From positions 674,694 through 738,693 of the forward strand of contig JAJVDF010000231.1 of assembly GCA_022410635.1 (NCBI GenBank): DNA of 64,000 nt, in the 5' to 3' direction. Source of the DNA: Tretioscincus oriximinensis (Eukaryota > Chordata > Lepidosauria > Squamata > Gymnophthalmidae). Below the pieces are notes generated by a model that made no database searches, was not told the DNA's origin, and was given only the letters and a program-made list of their open reading frames with translations. Both the position numbers and the translations under genes were made by a program. How positions within the stretch are numbered: position 1 is the stretch's first letter; each line of letters opens with the position of its first letter. This document shows, in pieces, positions 41,591 through 52,097 of the stretch.

Positions 41591-42471
41591 GAGAACAGGG
41601 TTTTTTAAATAGAGTAAGATCTTGTGCATTTTGATCCTACGCCAATAGCACAAGAGAAGTAAGATCTAATCAACCTGAGCAAGTCAGTAAGCAAGGGGGA
41701 TGAGAAGCACTTTAGAGACTATCCGAGAGAAAAAAGTTAAGTCGTCTGCATTTTTGTAGACTAAGCCTAATTCACATTTCTAGAGAGCTTCCATCCCAGT
41801 CCCCAAAGGACCTCTGCCTTCCCCCATCTCCCCACCTGATACGGAATAAATGTGCACCAGGCAGTTGAGTTTTGCTTTGTAAACAACTCTAAGGACTCGC
41901 ATGAAGAGCAGTGTATTAATGCAAGTAGTAAATAAATAATGAAACGGCGTTCCCAAGACGCTACGAATCAGCACTGTACTGTGGCAGAGAAAAAGAGTAA
42001 ACACAGAATGCATTAACAGAACTAAAGACTCCAAATCACAGACCCGCTAGAAGCTCTGCTGGGGGACAACTATTTTCATTGTTCCTGGGGGTAGTTGAGT
42101 TATAGCTCCTTACAGCACTTGTCTTCTGGCTGCCTTTTCTGCCCAGGTGAGCAGATACCTTGCAAGAGATGCTTCCTTGCAGGATTAGAGCAGTTTTGAA
42201 AGCTGTTCTGGATTCCAACTGGTCTCAGCTCAATCCGAGGCTATCAAGGATCACTGCTTGTGGCTTCATCTTCTGGGAGAAGAACCGTGCCTTCAGTCCT
42301 GGAGGTAGTTTAGTGGTGGCAGCTTAGACCACCAGCCCTCTTGCTGCCTCCTATGTAAAGCCATAGTTCTATAACATCTTATATGTTATTTGTAATGTAT
42401 TACCTTCTATATTATATAAAAGCCAAAATATGATCGTCCTTCCAGTCTGGAATAGACGTCCTGCCTCCAAC

Positions 42472-42750
42472 ATGGCACAGTGGTGTGGAGGCTAAGAATA
42501 ATGTCCTTTCAAGGGGAAGATCAGCATTTGAGGGCCATGTGTCCTCTGTGGAGAGGAGTGAGCACCCTCTACTGGCCTTAGCTTCAGCCAACCTAGCTGT
42601 TCGAAAGCAATTGCAAGTTGATTAATAGGTACCATCACAATGTGATGGGGAAGATAGACTGTAAGCCTTTGAGCAAAAATAATAGCACGTAAGTCACTTT
42701 TGAGTCTCTTCGGGGGAGAAGTGGGGTATAAAAACTCTTCTTCTTCCAAC
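42472..42750 (+). mobile_element. SINE family B
   Basis: Head ATGGCACAGTGGTGTGGAGG, body CTTCAGCCAACCTAGCTGTT and ACAATGTGATGGGGAAGATA, tail TTGAGTCTCTTCGGGGGAGA and an ACTCTTCTTCTTCC end. Confidence 0.85.
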
Positions 42751-42914
42751 ATGGTTACGCCCAGGTACAGAGAAAGATGATCGTACAAAATGGCACCACC
42801 CACGACTAAGTGGGAATAGGATTTATGCTAGAACAGACATTCCTTGGTTTTCAAATAAGCCAGGGAAGGTAATTTCCTAGCTTCCTCTTCCAATAAAATC
42901 CAGCTAGGCTATTA

Positions 42915-42994
42915 TTTATTCATTTATTCATTTATTCATTCATACATACATACATACATACATACATACATACATACATACATACATACATACA
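42915..42994. repeat. (ATTT/ATTC)n and (CATA)n microsatellite
   Basis: Short ATTTATTC units at 42915-42943 are followed by an uninterrupted CATA array at 42944-42993. It directly abuts the SINE on its right. Confidence 0.9.
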
Positions 42995-42999
42995 CAGAC

Positions 43000-43236
43000 T
43001 ATATCCTGCCCTATATCCAGAGGTCTCAGGGCAGCCAACCATAGGGGAGGCACTCAATAGCTTTTGTTGCTTTCTCCACAACAGACACCATGTGTAGGTG
43101 GGTGTAAGAGAGTTCTAAAGAACTGAGACTGACCCAAGGTCACCCAGCTGGCTTTCATGGAGGAGTGGGGAATCTAACCGGGAGACTACCAGTTGCGGGT
43201 CCAACACTCTAACCACTATACCAACCTGGCTACCCT
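43000..43236 (-). mobile_element. SINE family A-like, reverse orientation
   Basis: The head (CTCTAACCACTATACCAACC) and body (CAAGGTCACCCAGCTGGCTT) are family A. The 3' part (ATCCTGCCCTATATCCAGAG, GTCTCAGGGCAGCCAACC) instead resembles the L2-like 3' end, so this copy may be a variant with an L2-type tail. Confidence 0.7.
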
Positions 43237-43413
43237 TATAACCACTGGTGCTCTTAAAAAACTGTAGTGGTGTAATAGAAATAAAGTGATTCGATGTTTA
43301 AAATATATCTCCAATTGCCACTTTGCTTTGGTTGCGTCCAAATGTAGTGTCTGAGCCATCTGGGTACCCAGGTTTTGCGCCTGACCTTTGCATGCCACAT
43401 TATAGCTCTAGTC

Positions 43414-44215
43414 CGGCGACTCCAAACCCCAAATGGGGTTGCAAAGGATTTTCTGTGGGGTCGTGGAGCCCGGACGACAAGTGGGTGGGCGCTGTGGAAA
43501 AGCCATTCTTTTTAATGCCCATGTTGCATCATGTGGCGCTTTGTACTCACTGCAGTGTGGAATCGAACTAGGAGGCTAGCAGGTAAGAGTCCAACACTCT
43601 AACCACTATATCAAACTGGCTCTACATAGATAATCAATATGCCACTGACCAGATAGAATCATGAAAAGTCTAGTTTAATTTAGGATTACCAGATAGAAGC
43701 CGAGATAAAAGTTTGCACCTTTAATGGGTGTGAAAGAGAGACTCACACACAAATCAAGGTCCTGCAGGTATTAGTAGCTTCACCTGGTAAAAAGTTCTCC
43801 TTTTTATACAAACGCCAATTCTGGAATTTATCTATTAAGTAAAATTGCATCTGAAGGGTATAATTTGGCCAACGGACTTCTAGAAGAGGGTGGCTTGGAT
43901 TTTAACATTCCTTGAAATCTACTTAATCTTTTCACATTTATATTAAAATTGCTTCGATCTGATACGGAAAAAAATCCACTGATTACATTGTACACAGGAA
44001 AGGAATGGGTGTTTCCCATTTCACCTTCAAGCAGAAAATGTGCCTGATAATTAGCATGGGCAAATCTGACTCAGGAGTGACAGAAAGAGAAAATCCAGGT
44101 TTTTGAAAGGTGTATGTCGCATCACGGGATGCTTTGTGTGCGCTGTCATCCAACCCTGCTTGGTCCCTCCTGCTGCTCTATGGGGTCACGACTTGTAAAT
44201 GGTTGGGAACTGCGG
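43414..44215. mobile_element. hAT-type element remnant, 802 bp, with SINE inside
   Basis: The left end CGGCGACTCCAAACCCC and the reversed right end CCGCAGTTCCCAACCATTT resemble the CAGTGGTTCCCAACC terminus of hAT transposons. Subterminal GGGGTTGCAAAGG near the left and TATGGGGTCACGACTTGTAA near the right also correspond. A SINE fragment lies within (43556-43625). No transposase is readable. Confidence 0.6.
43556..43625 (-). mobile_element. SINE family A head fragment, reverse
   Basis: GTGGAATCGAACTAGGAGGC and CTCTAACCACTATATCAAAC are the reversed tRNA-like boxes. It sits inside the hAT-type element. Confidence 0.75.
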
Positions 44216-45019
44216 CTCTAGACACAACCTTCATGTCAAGAAATAGCCTAAGGAAAACTGGATTGGGTTTTGAGAAGAATAAAGTTCAATAGGGAAAGTA
44301 ATAGCTGAACTAGCCATGTTTAGCTTTAAGAAGACTGAAGCGGTAAAAAATTGCCTTCTTCAAGTGCCTTAAGAGATGACTCTCCAGTTGCAGGACACAA
44401 CAGACTTAGTCCGGTGTTCTTTACAGTAAGGCCAGTTCAATAATGGAACCAATTATTCTGGATATGTCCAAGCAGAGAAACTTCATTTTGGATTCCTGAA
44501 TGGGGTCAAGAGATTGGATTAAATTTTCCATTCCAACTTTATGCTTCCATGACAACATTATACTCACTGGAGAAAAGGATATTAATTGATATAGCACAAG
44601 CAATAACATGGGTTTCAATTACTAACTTAGCCCCAAAGACCTTGCAGTTGAAATTTCAACAGTGCGGGAGACAGAGTGAGTGGGAAGAAAACCTGGAAAC
44701 CCAAATAATGCAGCTTCAAGCTTTAATAAACTATAGTATTGCATATTTCACTGAAGGCATCACAGTGCGCTGCTGAAATGCATCCCTCAGAAGATATGAG
44801 ACTAGTCACTGTGTGGGAGAGTGTGGACCAATATCTCAGATCTTGTCCATGCCTTTCAATGGCCAGAATCAATAAACCTGTTCCAAACCCACTGATTCTG
44901 AACTCAAGATAGTGAGTGCAGAAACTATCCAAGTTTATAGGCAATCCAACCCAGAAATGGACAAGGAACATATCAGAGCAAACACTTATGTCAGCAAAAA
45001 AAATATCCAGATATCATCT

Positions 45020-45083
45020 ACTTCATTGTGACCTACCCTGAGACCTTTGGCTATAGAGTGAAATATAAATAAATAAATAAATC
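45020..45083 (+). mobile_element. L2-like LINE 3' end
   Basis: CCTGAGACCTTTGGCTATAG then AGTGAAATATAAATAAATAA matches the L2 terminal region with its AAAT tail. Confidence 0.65.
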
Positions 45084-45204
45084 CAGATCAAAGGTTAATG
45101 TAGGAAGGTCTAAAGTCACCAGTGAATATTGTGCTCAAATTTGAGGACACTACTGTACTGTCAGATGGTCTAAACCCTATAATGGAACTTTTCAAAATAA
45201 ATTA

Positions 45205-45495
45205 TCTCTCTATAAATAAAGCAGTCATTGCAGTGGAACCTTTGTTCCATCGTAGCGCTGGAGGGATGACACCCCTCCAGTGCTATGACTGGACAAATGA
45301 GCATGTGGTGAGATGAGCTGGCTTCTCCGACCCACCGATTGGCCAATCGCCACTAAACTTGTATTTTCAGAGCAGGCGCCGGTTCTTGCCTAGCCACCTG
45401 CTCTGAGCTGCCAGAGCTCGGTGTCACCTGGCCCTAGCCACTGGAGGCCACCCATAGAGGTAACTGATGGTCACATTTGCGGATTTAACGATTAG
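45205..45495 (+). mobile_element. Possible Helitron-like element, second family, copy 2
   Basis: It starts TCTCTCTATAAATAAAGCAG after an A, contains GATTGGCCAATCGCCACTAA at 45337, and ends TTTAACGATTAG before a T. The same blocks define the segment at 23932-24216. An inverted repeat (AGCGCTGGAGGG with CCCTCCAGTGCT) lies at about 45255-45290. Confidence 0.35.
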
Positions 45496-45799
45496 TAGAA
45501 CTACGTAAAACAGAGAGCAGTATAAAACCACATGAGCAGGCTCTGGGAGGGTTGGGTACAATTGATTTTTTTTCCATGTTTTTTTTTTCTGATGGATCCC
45601 TTACATTTCTCATGAATCCAACTGCTGCCCAAGTATTTGCAAAGAAGCTTACTTTCCCCAGCTAGCATAGAAATCTTGAGCACCCACCTTGTTCATATCC
45701 CAACCTTCTTGTAGTTCTCAACGCAAGTCAGGGTAGAGCTTATGCAAAGCAAAATGCAGTGTATCTAACTCAACCATCATAGGAAATAATGTGATAAAG

Positions 45800-45915
45800 A
45801 GAAGACTTTGCTTCCTGCTTGAGACTGCAATTGGTGGGCCTCTGTGTGAGACAGAATGTTGGCCTAGATGGGCTCTGGCCCCACTCANCAGGGCTCTTCT
45901 TGCATTCTTTTGAGA
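45800..45915 (+). mobile_element. CR1-like LINE 3' end
   Basis: GACTGCAATTGGTGGGCCTC, AGACAGAATGTTGGCCTAGA and CAGGGCTCTTCTTGCATTCT form the plus-orientation CR1 3' end. One N at 45888. Confidence 0.8.
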
Positions 45916-46064
45916 TAAGATAGAATAATTCATGATCCAAATTTCCTCCCTTCCATCCATTGGCTCTTCACAGCTGAGTAGAATTGGGATAAAACAAATA
46001 TGGGTGCCTGTTGTTGTTGGGTACCAATGAGCTGTAGTGGATTCCTGGTTGATGACATGAATAT

Positions 46065-46350
46065 TTGTTTCAGTTATTTACATTTCTATACCATCCTATA
46101 CTCAGGGCAGTTAACAATAAAAACTAGGTTAACATATTAAAACAACAATCTCTGAAAGTAGAGAAGGGAACACTTTTTTCAGCCAAAGGTCAGGTTCAAG
46201 AAGTGTGTCTTCAAGTATTTTCTGACTGCATACAGAGATGGTGACTGATGCACCTTGAGGGGGAGACTGCTTCATAGTCTGGTGGGTGCCACGGAGAATG
46301 CCCGATCCTGGGTTCCTTCACACCCTCTTTTGTGGGCACCTCTATGCAGC
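46065..46350 (-). mobile_element. L2-like LINE 3' part, reverse
   Basis: CATTTCTATACCATCCTATA, CTCAGGGCAGTTAACAATAA and, further right, ACCTTGAGGGGGAGACTGCT with CATAGTCTGGTGGGTGCCAC. The order matches the reverse L2-like copy at 23.3-23.7 kb. Confidence 0.65.
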
Positions 46351-47220
46351 TGTCTTAGCAAAACTACAGAAGTTAACTTACTTCTTTGCAAGAAATACCA
46401 AAAAGAAATTCCCTGTTACCATTGGTTACCGTCTGTGGAGAAACCAGGGACTGAACTAGTAACTCTGCTTTCCTTACAGACTGTTTTACCTCTGAACTGC
46501 TTCCATTATCTACTTAGGTGCTACTCTCGTGTAAATTGCCACTGCCAACTGGATGGCACTGGCAGCAAGGTTGTGTCTGCCACCTGAGCACACAACGTTC
46601 CATTCAAAATGTAAGCCCAACTAACTATTCATCAGCTTATCTGGCTTCTAAACCGCAACATTATGTTGATCTACAATTTGTGATAAAATATATCTTTTAA
46701 ATTCCTCTAGCCTAAAAATATTTAAGGCAGTGCCACAGCTGTATTTATCCTCACACCAGGGCTGGCGTGCAAACACAGCATACAGAACAACTATTGATAA
46801 AGCCCATGCCAACCCAAAGGCATTATCCACTTAAGCATGCGATGGCTGCCATGTTGGGCATATGAATGCTATCGCATTTGCTCAGGGATTACATGACTAA
46901 CATATTTGGTGTGTGTGTGTCTATTCCTTTTAGAAACTTCTTACTTGACTTTAAAGTACTCAAGCAAACCTAAACCTCTAACTGAAAAAGTGGAAGAGAA
47001 CATAGAGTGGTACTCTGCTTTTGTAAAACAAATTCTGTTTTTAAATCAATTTGATTTTCTGTAAGTGTCTCATTTAACGATAAAGGAGAAAGACTAAGAG
47101 AGAGATTTCTTCAGTGTGGATTTCTTCTTGTGGGAAGATTTTTTATATAAACACAAGCAAGCTCCACCCCCATCCCATTGTGTTTTTATATGCAAGAGGT
47201 TTGGCCATTTCATCAGAATA

Positions 47221-47327
47221 CGCCAAACTGGTGTAATGTTTAAAGTGCTGGACTCTTTATCAGGTAGTCTCCTGGTTCAATTCCACACTCCTCCATAAAG
47301 GCAGCTGGATGACCTTGGGCCACATGG
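47221..47327 (+). mobile_element. SINE family A head
   Basis: AAACTGGTGTAATGTTTAAA (A-box region), CTCCTGGTTCAATTCCACAC (B-box region) and AAGGCAGCTGGATGACCTTG follow each other; the 3' part is missing. Confidence 0.8.
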
Positions 47328-47866
47328 CACAAGAAAAAATGATTTCTGCTGCTGCAATGCCACTGCGGAGGTTTATTCACTTTGCCCAGGTTCAGCTAAA
47401 GAGCAGACCTGCAGTCCGTTTAATAACAGAAGTGGAAATCTCCCAATTTCCTAATGAGCATATTAGAGAAGGAAAACAACAACACCCAGGGAGCTTATTC
47501 GGGGAACCCTAAATCATCCTTCAATGTTGCGCTCAAGTGAATTCTCTGAAAACACTTCCAAATCAGCACAATAGATCTGTGTACATTACATCTATTCTAG
47601 GCCTTTGGGGAGGCCATAATGTGGACATACTATTAATGTGGACCACATTGCAGTTCTCGTTGGATTAGAATGGTGCAGATGCGTATGGCGATAGGGAACA
47701 GAAGAAGAATAGTCACATCCTGCACATTGCAATACTGACAGCAACAAGGATGGAGCAAGATTTAGGTTACAAACATCCCCTGGAGCTCCACCCATATCAA
47801 CTTCAGACTTTGCAGGCTACTGCTGAAAATGAGACAAGTAGTAATCTGGCTCAATAACCCAAGGAC

Positions 47867-48356
47867 TAAGGTTGCCATACGTCTCGGGTAGGTGGGACAA
47901 TCCCGGCTTTGGGGATTAAAATATAGTCCCCTCTGGGTTTAAGAGAAAATCCCGGATTTTTACATTCCCCGATGCTGCATCAGGGAATGCAAAAATCCAG
48001 GATTTTAAAGGCAAAAGAGCCGTCAGGGCTGATGGCTGCAGTCCAAGCAACGCTTTCCAGGGTCCTGAAAGAACCTAAGAGCGTGCCGTAGCTGATCCTC
48101 TGCTGGAGGCGGGGTTTTGCGCCTGCTGTCATAAGGCAAAGCATGGCAACTCGCCTCCAGCAGAGGAAAAACGCTTGGGGTTTTGACAGGAGAACAGAGC
48201 TTTTGTGTAGNTCTGTTCTGCCTGTCTCACCACAAGTGTGTGCGTGCGTGTGTATGAAAATGCACGCGTGTGTGTGTGCACGTGTGTGTACACACGTGTG
48301 CATGCACCCCCACCCACTCCGTCCTGGTTTTGGGCTGCCAAAATATGGCAACCCTA
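47867..48356. mobile_element. hAT-type non-autonomous element, 490 bp
   Basis: Ends TAAGGTTGCCATACGTC and AAATATGGCAACCCTA are terminal inverted repeats of the CAGGGTTGCCATA type. Internally, CCTCTGCTGGAGGCG (about 48098) and CGCCTCCAGCAGAGG (about 48151) form a perfect 15-bp inverted repeat. GATGCTGCATC lies at 47971-47981. A (TG)n tract with CACGTG-like units lies at 48232-48306. Confidence 0.7.
48232..48306. repeat. (TG)n-rich dinucleotide tract
   Basis: Alternating GT/GC purine-pyrimidine steps run for about 75 bp (for example GTGTGTGTGCACGTGTGTGT), a Z-DNA-prone composition, inside the hAT-type element. Confidence 0.85.
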
Positions 48357-48439
48357 CCAAGAACCCATCATTCTCAGTTTTAAATGTGATTCATTGAAAC
48401 CAGCAAAATTCAAACTATTACCTACAAAGGCAATCTCCC

Positions 48440-48680
48440 TTAACTTCAATTGGCAAGGAGGGTGGGAACCTTGGATAGGGACATCCCCATGGCATTTCCC
48501 AGACTATGGAATAGTCTCCCCCTTGACATGTCAATCAGCATCTTTGTGTGTATTAGAAAACCCTTGAAAATCCCTGTTCTTTCTTCCCCTATTTTCAGAT
48601 ATTGTTGCATTTGGCTTTTATTGTCAACTATCCCGAGACGTTCTGGCGTAAGGTGGTATAGAAATGTAAGTAAATGAATG
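48440..48680 (+). mobile_element. L2-like LINE, ORF2 end and 3' end
   Basis: GACTATGGAATAGTCTCCCC encodes the WNSLPL-type block. It is followed by a decayed FRR.LK region and the 3' end TATCCCGAGACGTTCTGGCG with AAATGTAAGTAAATGAATG. Confidence 0.7.
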
Positions 48681-49616
48681 TAACGTGTTTTATTATATAA
48701 AAGAGGCAAGGGGAGAAAGCCAGTTATATTTTTCATAGGCAACTAGCTCCAGAATTTCTTCCCTTCCGTTTCCTTCCTTCCTCTTAACTGTCCGTCCTAG
48801 ATAGGAAAGCATAGGGAAAAGCAGGAGAGAAGAGAATACCCAGCAAGGTTCCATGCACAAGGATCTACCTATTCCATCGCCCCTGAATGGAATATCACAA
48901 CCTCAATCTAAACACACATATAATTTGCAGGCTCTTAAACACTTTCAGATGAGGCGTATCAAACATTTCAACTTCTATATATGGATACAACTGTACATCA
49001 AAATTGTATTGGAGACGGTTTCCAGATCCATTATTGTGTACACAACTCAGTTATACGTTTTGTCTGCAAGATGACTTTTGTTTTTATGCACACGAGTATA
49101 TTACTCAAAGGTGCAACAGTTTTTCAGGGTCTAGCTTTTCTTACAATGTTCCTGAGTTTAGTTTTGTGTCAATGTGTTACGCAACTTAACAGATTTAAAC
49201 AGGAGTCCCGTATAAAATCCAAAATAGAGTTCGGGATCTTTAATGATTATAGAAGAGAGGGCTGGTACCTCTCTTGGTAGGTATGTAGGTATGTTACAGA
49301 GGGGTGAAGTGGCCAGCAATTTTCTGTTTCTCCTTGTGATCCTATCCGCCATGTATAACATGGGCCCTCCACATGCAGTCTTCTAGTATAGTCTTCTCCC
49401 CAACCAACTTCCTGTAACAGCAAAACTGTTTTCTTGGGCAGGACTGGGCACAGACTGGCTAAAGTGGCTTCTTCTCTCCCAGGGCTAGCTGGGAGCTACA
49501 GTTCTCAGGGCATTTTCATGCAGGCTGGGCAAAAGAGGCTGCCCACTGCTCGGACTGCAATTCCCAGCAGATGCCGCCGAGGCCACAATAATTACTTTAT
49601 TTCAGTTTTGTTTATA

Positions 49617-49839
49617 CAAGGGTGCTTCAAAAAATGTATACACACTGTGAACTTCCATAGAAAATTTATTTATTGTTCTACAGTTCTACAAAGTTAAATT
49701 TCAGGAAATTAGAAAGCTTAAAGTCCAATGTAAATAAAACGTAATAACAAATGTTAATACTGTTCAAATTAGCCTCNTAGAGCGGGAAATCCTGAAATGT
49801 AAAGCTCAAAGTGTGTATACATTTTTTTGAAGCACCCTG
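49617..49839. mobile_element. Mariner-like MITE, 223 bp
   Basis: The element begins CAAGGGTGCTTCAAAAAATG and continues TATACACACTGTGA. It ends TCAAAGTGTGTATACATTTT and TTTGAAGCACCCTG. The terminal inverted repeats of about 34 bp are almost identical. TA flanks both ends (49615-49616 and 49840-49841), as in Tc1/mariner insertions. One N at 49776. No coding capacity. Confidence 0.85.
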
Positions 49840-50020
49840 TATTTCAGCTGCTGTTGCCACTACTAACAGCTTCAAGAAGCTTCTGGGCATCCAATCTTTT
49901 ATAATAAGCTCTTGTCATCATGAAAAATCAGCGCAGAAAAGCAGGTAGAATGATAATTTCTAAAGCCACAAAACAAGAATTCTGCCAGGAAGTAGAGAAA
50001 CAGGAAGTCTGTTTGTTATT

Positions 50021-50101
50021 GTTTATATATGGAAGCCAGTCTATAGATTCCCAAGTGTGGTTCACACTTGGGAATCTATAGACTGGCTTCCATATATAAA
50101 C
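50021..50101. repeat. Perfect palindrome, 39-bp arms, 3-base loop
   Basis: Positions 50021-50059 and 50063-50101 are exact reverse complements separated by GTT. The left arm starts GTTTATATATGGAAGCCAGT. It is not part of any repeat family I see in the window. Confidence 0.95.
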
Positions 50102-50123
50102 ACTTGGTATTTCTTTTAAATAT

Positions 50124-50149
50124 TAGACTCCCCCCCCGCCCCCCCCCCA
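50124..50149. repeat. Poly-C tract
   Basis: A C-rich run broken by one G. It lies 23 bp beyond the palindrome. Confidence 0.85.
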
Positions 50150-50879
50150 GGAGGACGCTAGTTAGGGAGGTCATATAATTGCAATAAGTACAGTATATTA
50201 ATTAACTTTGGCAGCGGAGTCAAGTATCATTTTGGAAAAAAGACAGCCAACTAACGACATACTAAAACGATGGCATGGAGATGCTTTTATTCCAGGGAAG
50301 TCCTGGGAACAACTTGTTTTTACCTTCCTTATCCTTTTCCAGACTGGAAATGCTTCAGATTTTGAATCTCACAAACAGAGAAGCATTGAAAAGCAACAAA
50401 CCCTCAGCCAATTTTGTTAATAGTCTATACTACACAGGAACAAACAGCCTATTGATTTGAAAGGGAAATGCGTACTCCCTTTACCTCCTCTTTCTCCGAC
50501 TTAATTTGCTTTTTAACAACTGTGAAAGACAGAAGCTTGTCCAGCAGTCATGCGGTTTTTACCCAGCTGGTTCCACACATGTTTTAAATAAGAGACAGAA
50601 TGCTGAACTTATTTTAGTACTGGGAAGCAAATGGGAAATGCTACGAAAGCCTCATGAACCATTAAATTCCTCAATCTGTCCTTTCTACTTTGCTTGTTAT
50701 TGGGAGCCTCTAAGCATTATGGCCTTAGAGTAAGGTGAGTATGGAAACATCCGAGGCCCACCGATTGCTTCTGGGTACCTGTCTCCCCCATCTGCATGGG
50801 CTAATAACTCTGTCCGATCACAGTAGAAGCGTGATTAATGTTTGTGTGTGTAATTAACTGATTTTATTAGGCATCCCTA

Positions 50880-51136
50880 NAGTTAAGAAGAACTGGGTTT
50901 TTATACCCTGATTTTCTCATCTGAAGGGACTCAAAGCAGCTTACAAGCTATTTTTCACNCAAAAGCTTTCATTCTATCGTCCCAATGAGATGATGGAACC
51001 TATTTATCTACTTGCAAAACTGCTTTGCTTTCGAATAATTAGGTATGCTCCTCTCCATGGCAGAATGCAGGACTCAAATGCGGACCTCACTGTGGAAAGG
51101 CCATGGTTCTTAATCTCTGCACTACCGTACCTCATA
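50880..51136 (-). mobile_element. SINE family B, reverse, close to an SNTB1 exon
   Basis: Reversed tail (AAGAACTGGGTTTTTATACC, CTGAAGGGACTCAAAGCAGC), body (TTTCGAATAATTAGG) and head (CCATGGTTCTTAATCTCTGC). It ends about 130 bp downstream of the SNTB1 donor at 51268. Confidence 0.8.
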
Positions 51137-51267
51137 ATAATAATAATATTTGTATTATTAACTTGATAGTAACATTTCTATTAAACACATAGTATTAATA
51201 AAAGAATAATAATAGTAGCACTTCTATTCCCCTGCAATTGAAGAGAGAAGAAGATGNTCTCGGATAC

Positions 51268-51484
51268 CTGTTTTCTGGATCTGTCACAGCCATGTTCCGT
51301 GTTACAAAACACATTTTGAGTGGGATGGTTTTCTTGTCCCGCTGGATAGAAAGCGAAAGCTGCGCAAGAGGATCGGTGGACGCGTTTCCCAACCGGGGTG
51401 ATTCAGGTGGGGGGGTTTCCCATCCAATTTCTGAAATTGGGGAGCCTTTCTTCACATAGGGGGTGGCTTCCCTCATATACTTCA
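51268..51484 (-). CDS. SNTB1: SNTB1 coding exon (linker after PDZ, PH1 second half)
   Basis: On the minus strand the exon reads KYMREATPYVKKGSPISEIG, WETPPPESPRLGNASTDPLA, QLSLSIQRDKKTIPLKMCFV and TRNMAVTDPEN. Human SNTB1, from memory, has VKYMREATPYVKKGSPVSEIGWETPPPESPRLGG...KSIPLKMCYVTRSMALADPENR. The exon is 217 bp: two bases complete a Val codon (G|TG), then 71 codons, then two bases of Arg. The acceptor is TTTCTCTTTGTTTTGCAG (51485 upward) and the donor AACAG|GTATCC. The first residues follow the PDZ domain directly; the SIPLKMC strand resumes the split PH1 domain. The PDZ exon itself is not in the window. Confidence 0.95.
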
Positions 51485-51693
51485 CTGCAAAACAAAGAGA
51501 AAGGGAGTGCAATCAGTCAAATAAATTAGCCTTTGATCAGCTTAGCATTTCACTGAAATACCCAAGCATCAGTGTAGTGCCTTTACTTATAACCACCATA
51601 CAGGATGGAAACAAAATGAATTCCAAAACACTTGGAGACATCACTGCTTTGGTGAAGGCAACAATAGCCCAGCAATGTCTTCTGCACTGTGGT

Positions 51694-51989
51694 GAGGAAG
51701 AAGAGGAAGAAGAGGAAGAAGAGGAAGAAGAGGAAGAAGAGGAAGAAGAAAAAGAAAAAGAAGAGGAAGAAGAAAAAGAACAAGAACAAGAACAAGAAAA
51801 AGAACAAGAAAAAGAACAAGAAAAAGAACAAGAAAAAGAACAAGAAAAAGGAGAAGGAGGAGAAGGAGGAGAAGGAGGAGAAGGAGGAGAAGGAGGAGAA
51901 GGAGGAGAAGAAGGAGAAGAAGGAGAAGAAGAAGAAGAAGAAGAAGAAGCAGGAGGAGGAGGAGGAGGAGGAGGAGGAGGAGGAGGAAT
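51694..51989. repeat. 300-bp polypurine tract (GAA, GGAGAA, GGA units)
   Basis: An almost uninterrupted A/G run on the plus strand changes from GAGGAAGAA units to GAACAA and GAAAAA units, then GGAGAA and finally GGA units. The few C bases are in the GAACAA part. It begins about 210 bp from the SNTB1 acceptor, so the pre-mRNA carries it as a pyrimidine tract. The long glutamate/lysine/glycine reading is a low-complexity artefact. Confidence 0.95.
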
Positions 51990-52097
51990 AAATATATATG
52001 TAAGAATATCTAGGGGTTTTTTTGCTGTTTGGTTGCTTTCAATATTGTACTTTATATTGTATTTTGCATTTTTATTCACTTTGAGCTATATAAATTA

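Larger units (their letters stand above)
43406..44223. repeat. 8-bp target site duplication of hAT-type element
   Basis: CTCTAGTC at 43406-43413 and CTCTAGAC at 44216-44223 match at 7 of 8 positions and lie just outside the element ends. Confidence 0.65.
47859..48364. repeat. 8-bp target site duplication of hAT-type element
   Basis: CCAAGGAC at 47859-47866 and CCAAGAAC at 48357-48364 differ at one base and border the element ends. Confidence 0.65.
37644..51267 (-). other. SNTB1: SNTB1 intron, about 13.6 kb
   Basis: Contents listed separately are CR1, L1-like and L2-like LINEs, SINEs, two hAT-type elements, a mariner-like MITE, a possible Helitron, a (TTC)n array with a sequence gap, a (CATA)n array and a perfect palindrome at 50021-50101. 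Stretches 38697-39417, 40296-40769, 41661-42471, 44224-45019, 46351-47220, 47328-47858, 48681-49470 and 49842-50020 hold nothing I can define. A segment near 40.5 kb and one near 49.5 kb both carry ACAGCTCC or ACAGTTCTC with GGGCAGCC or GGCTGCCC boxes and may be one more shared repeat. Confidence 0.75.
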
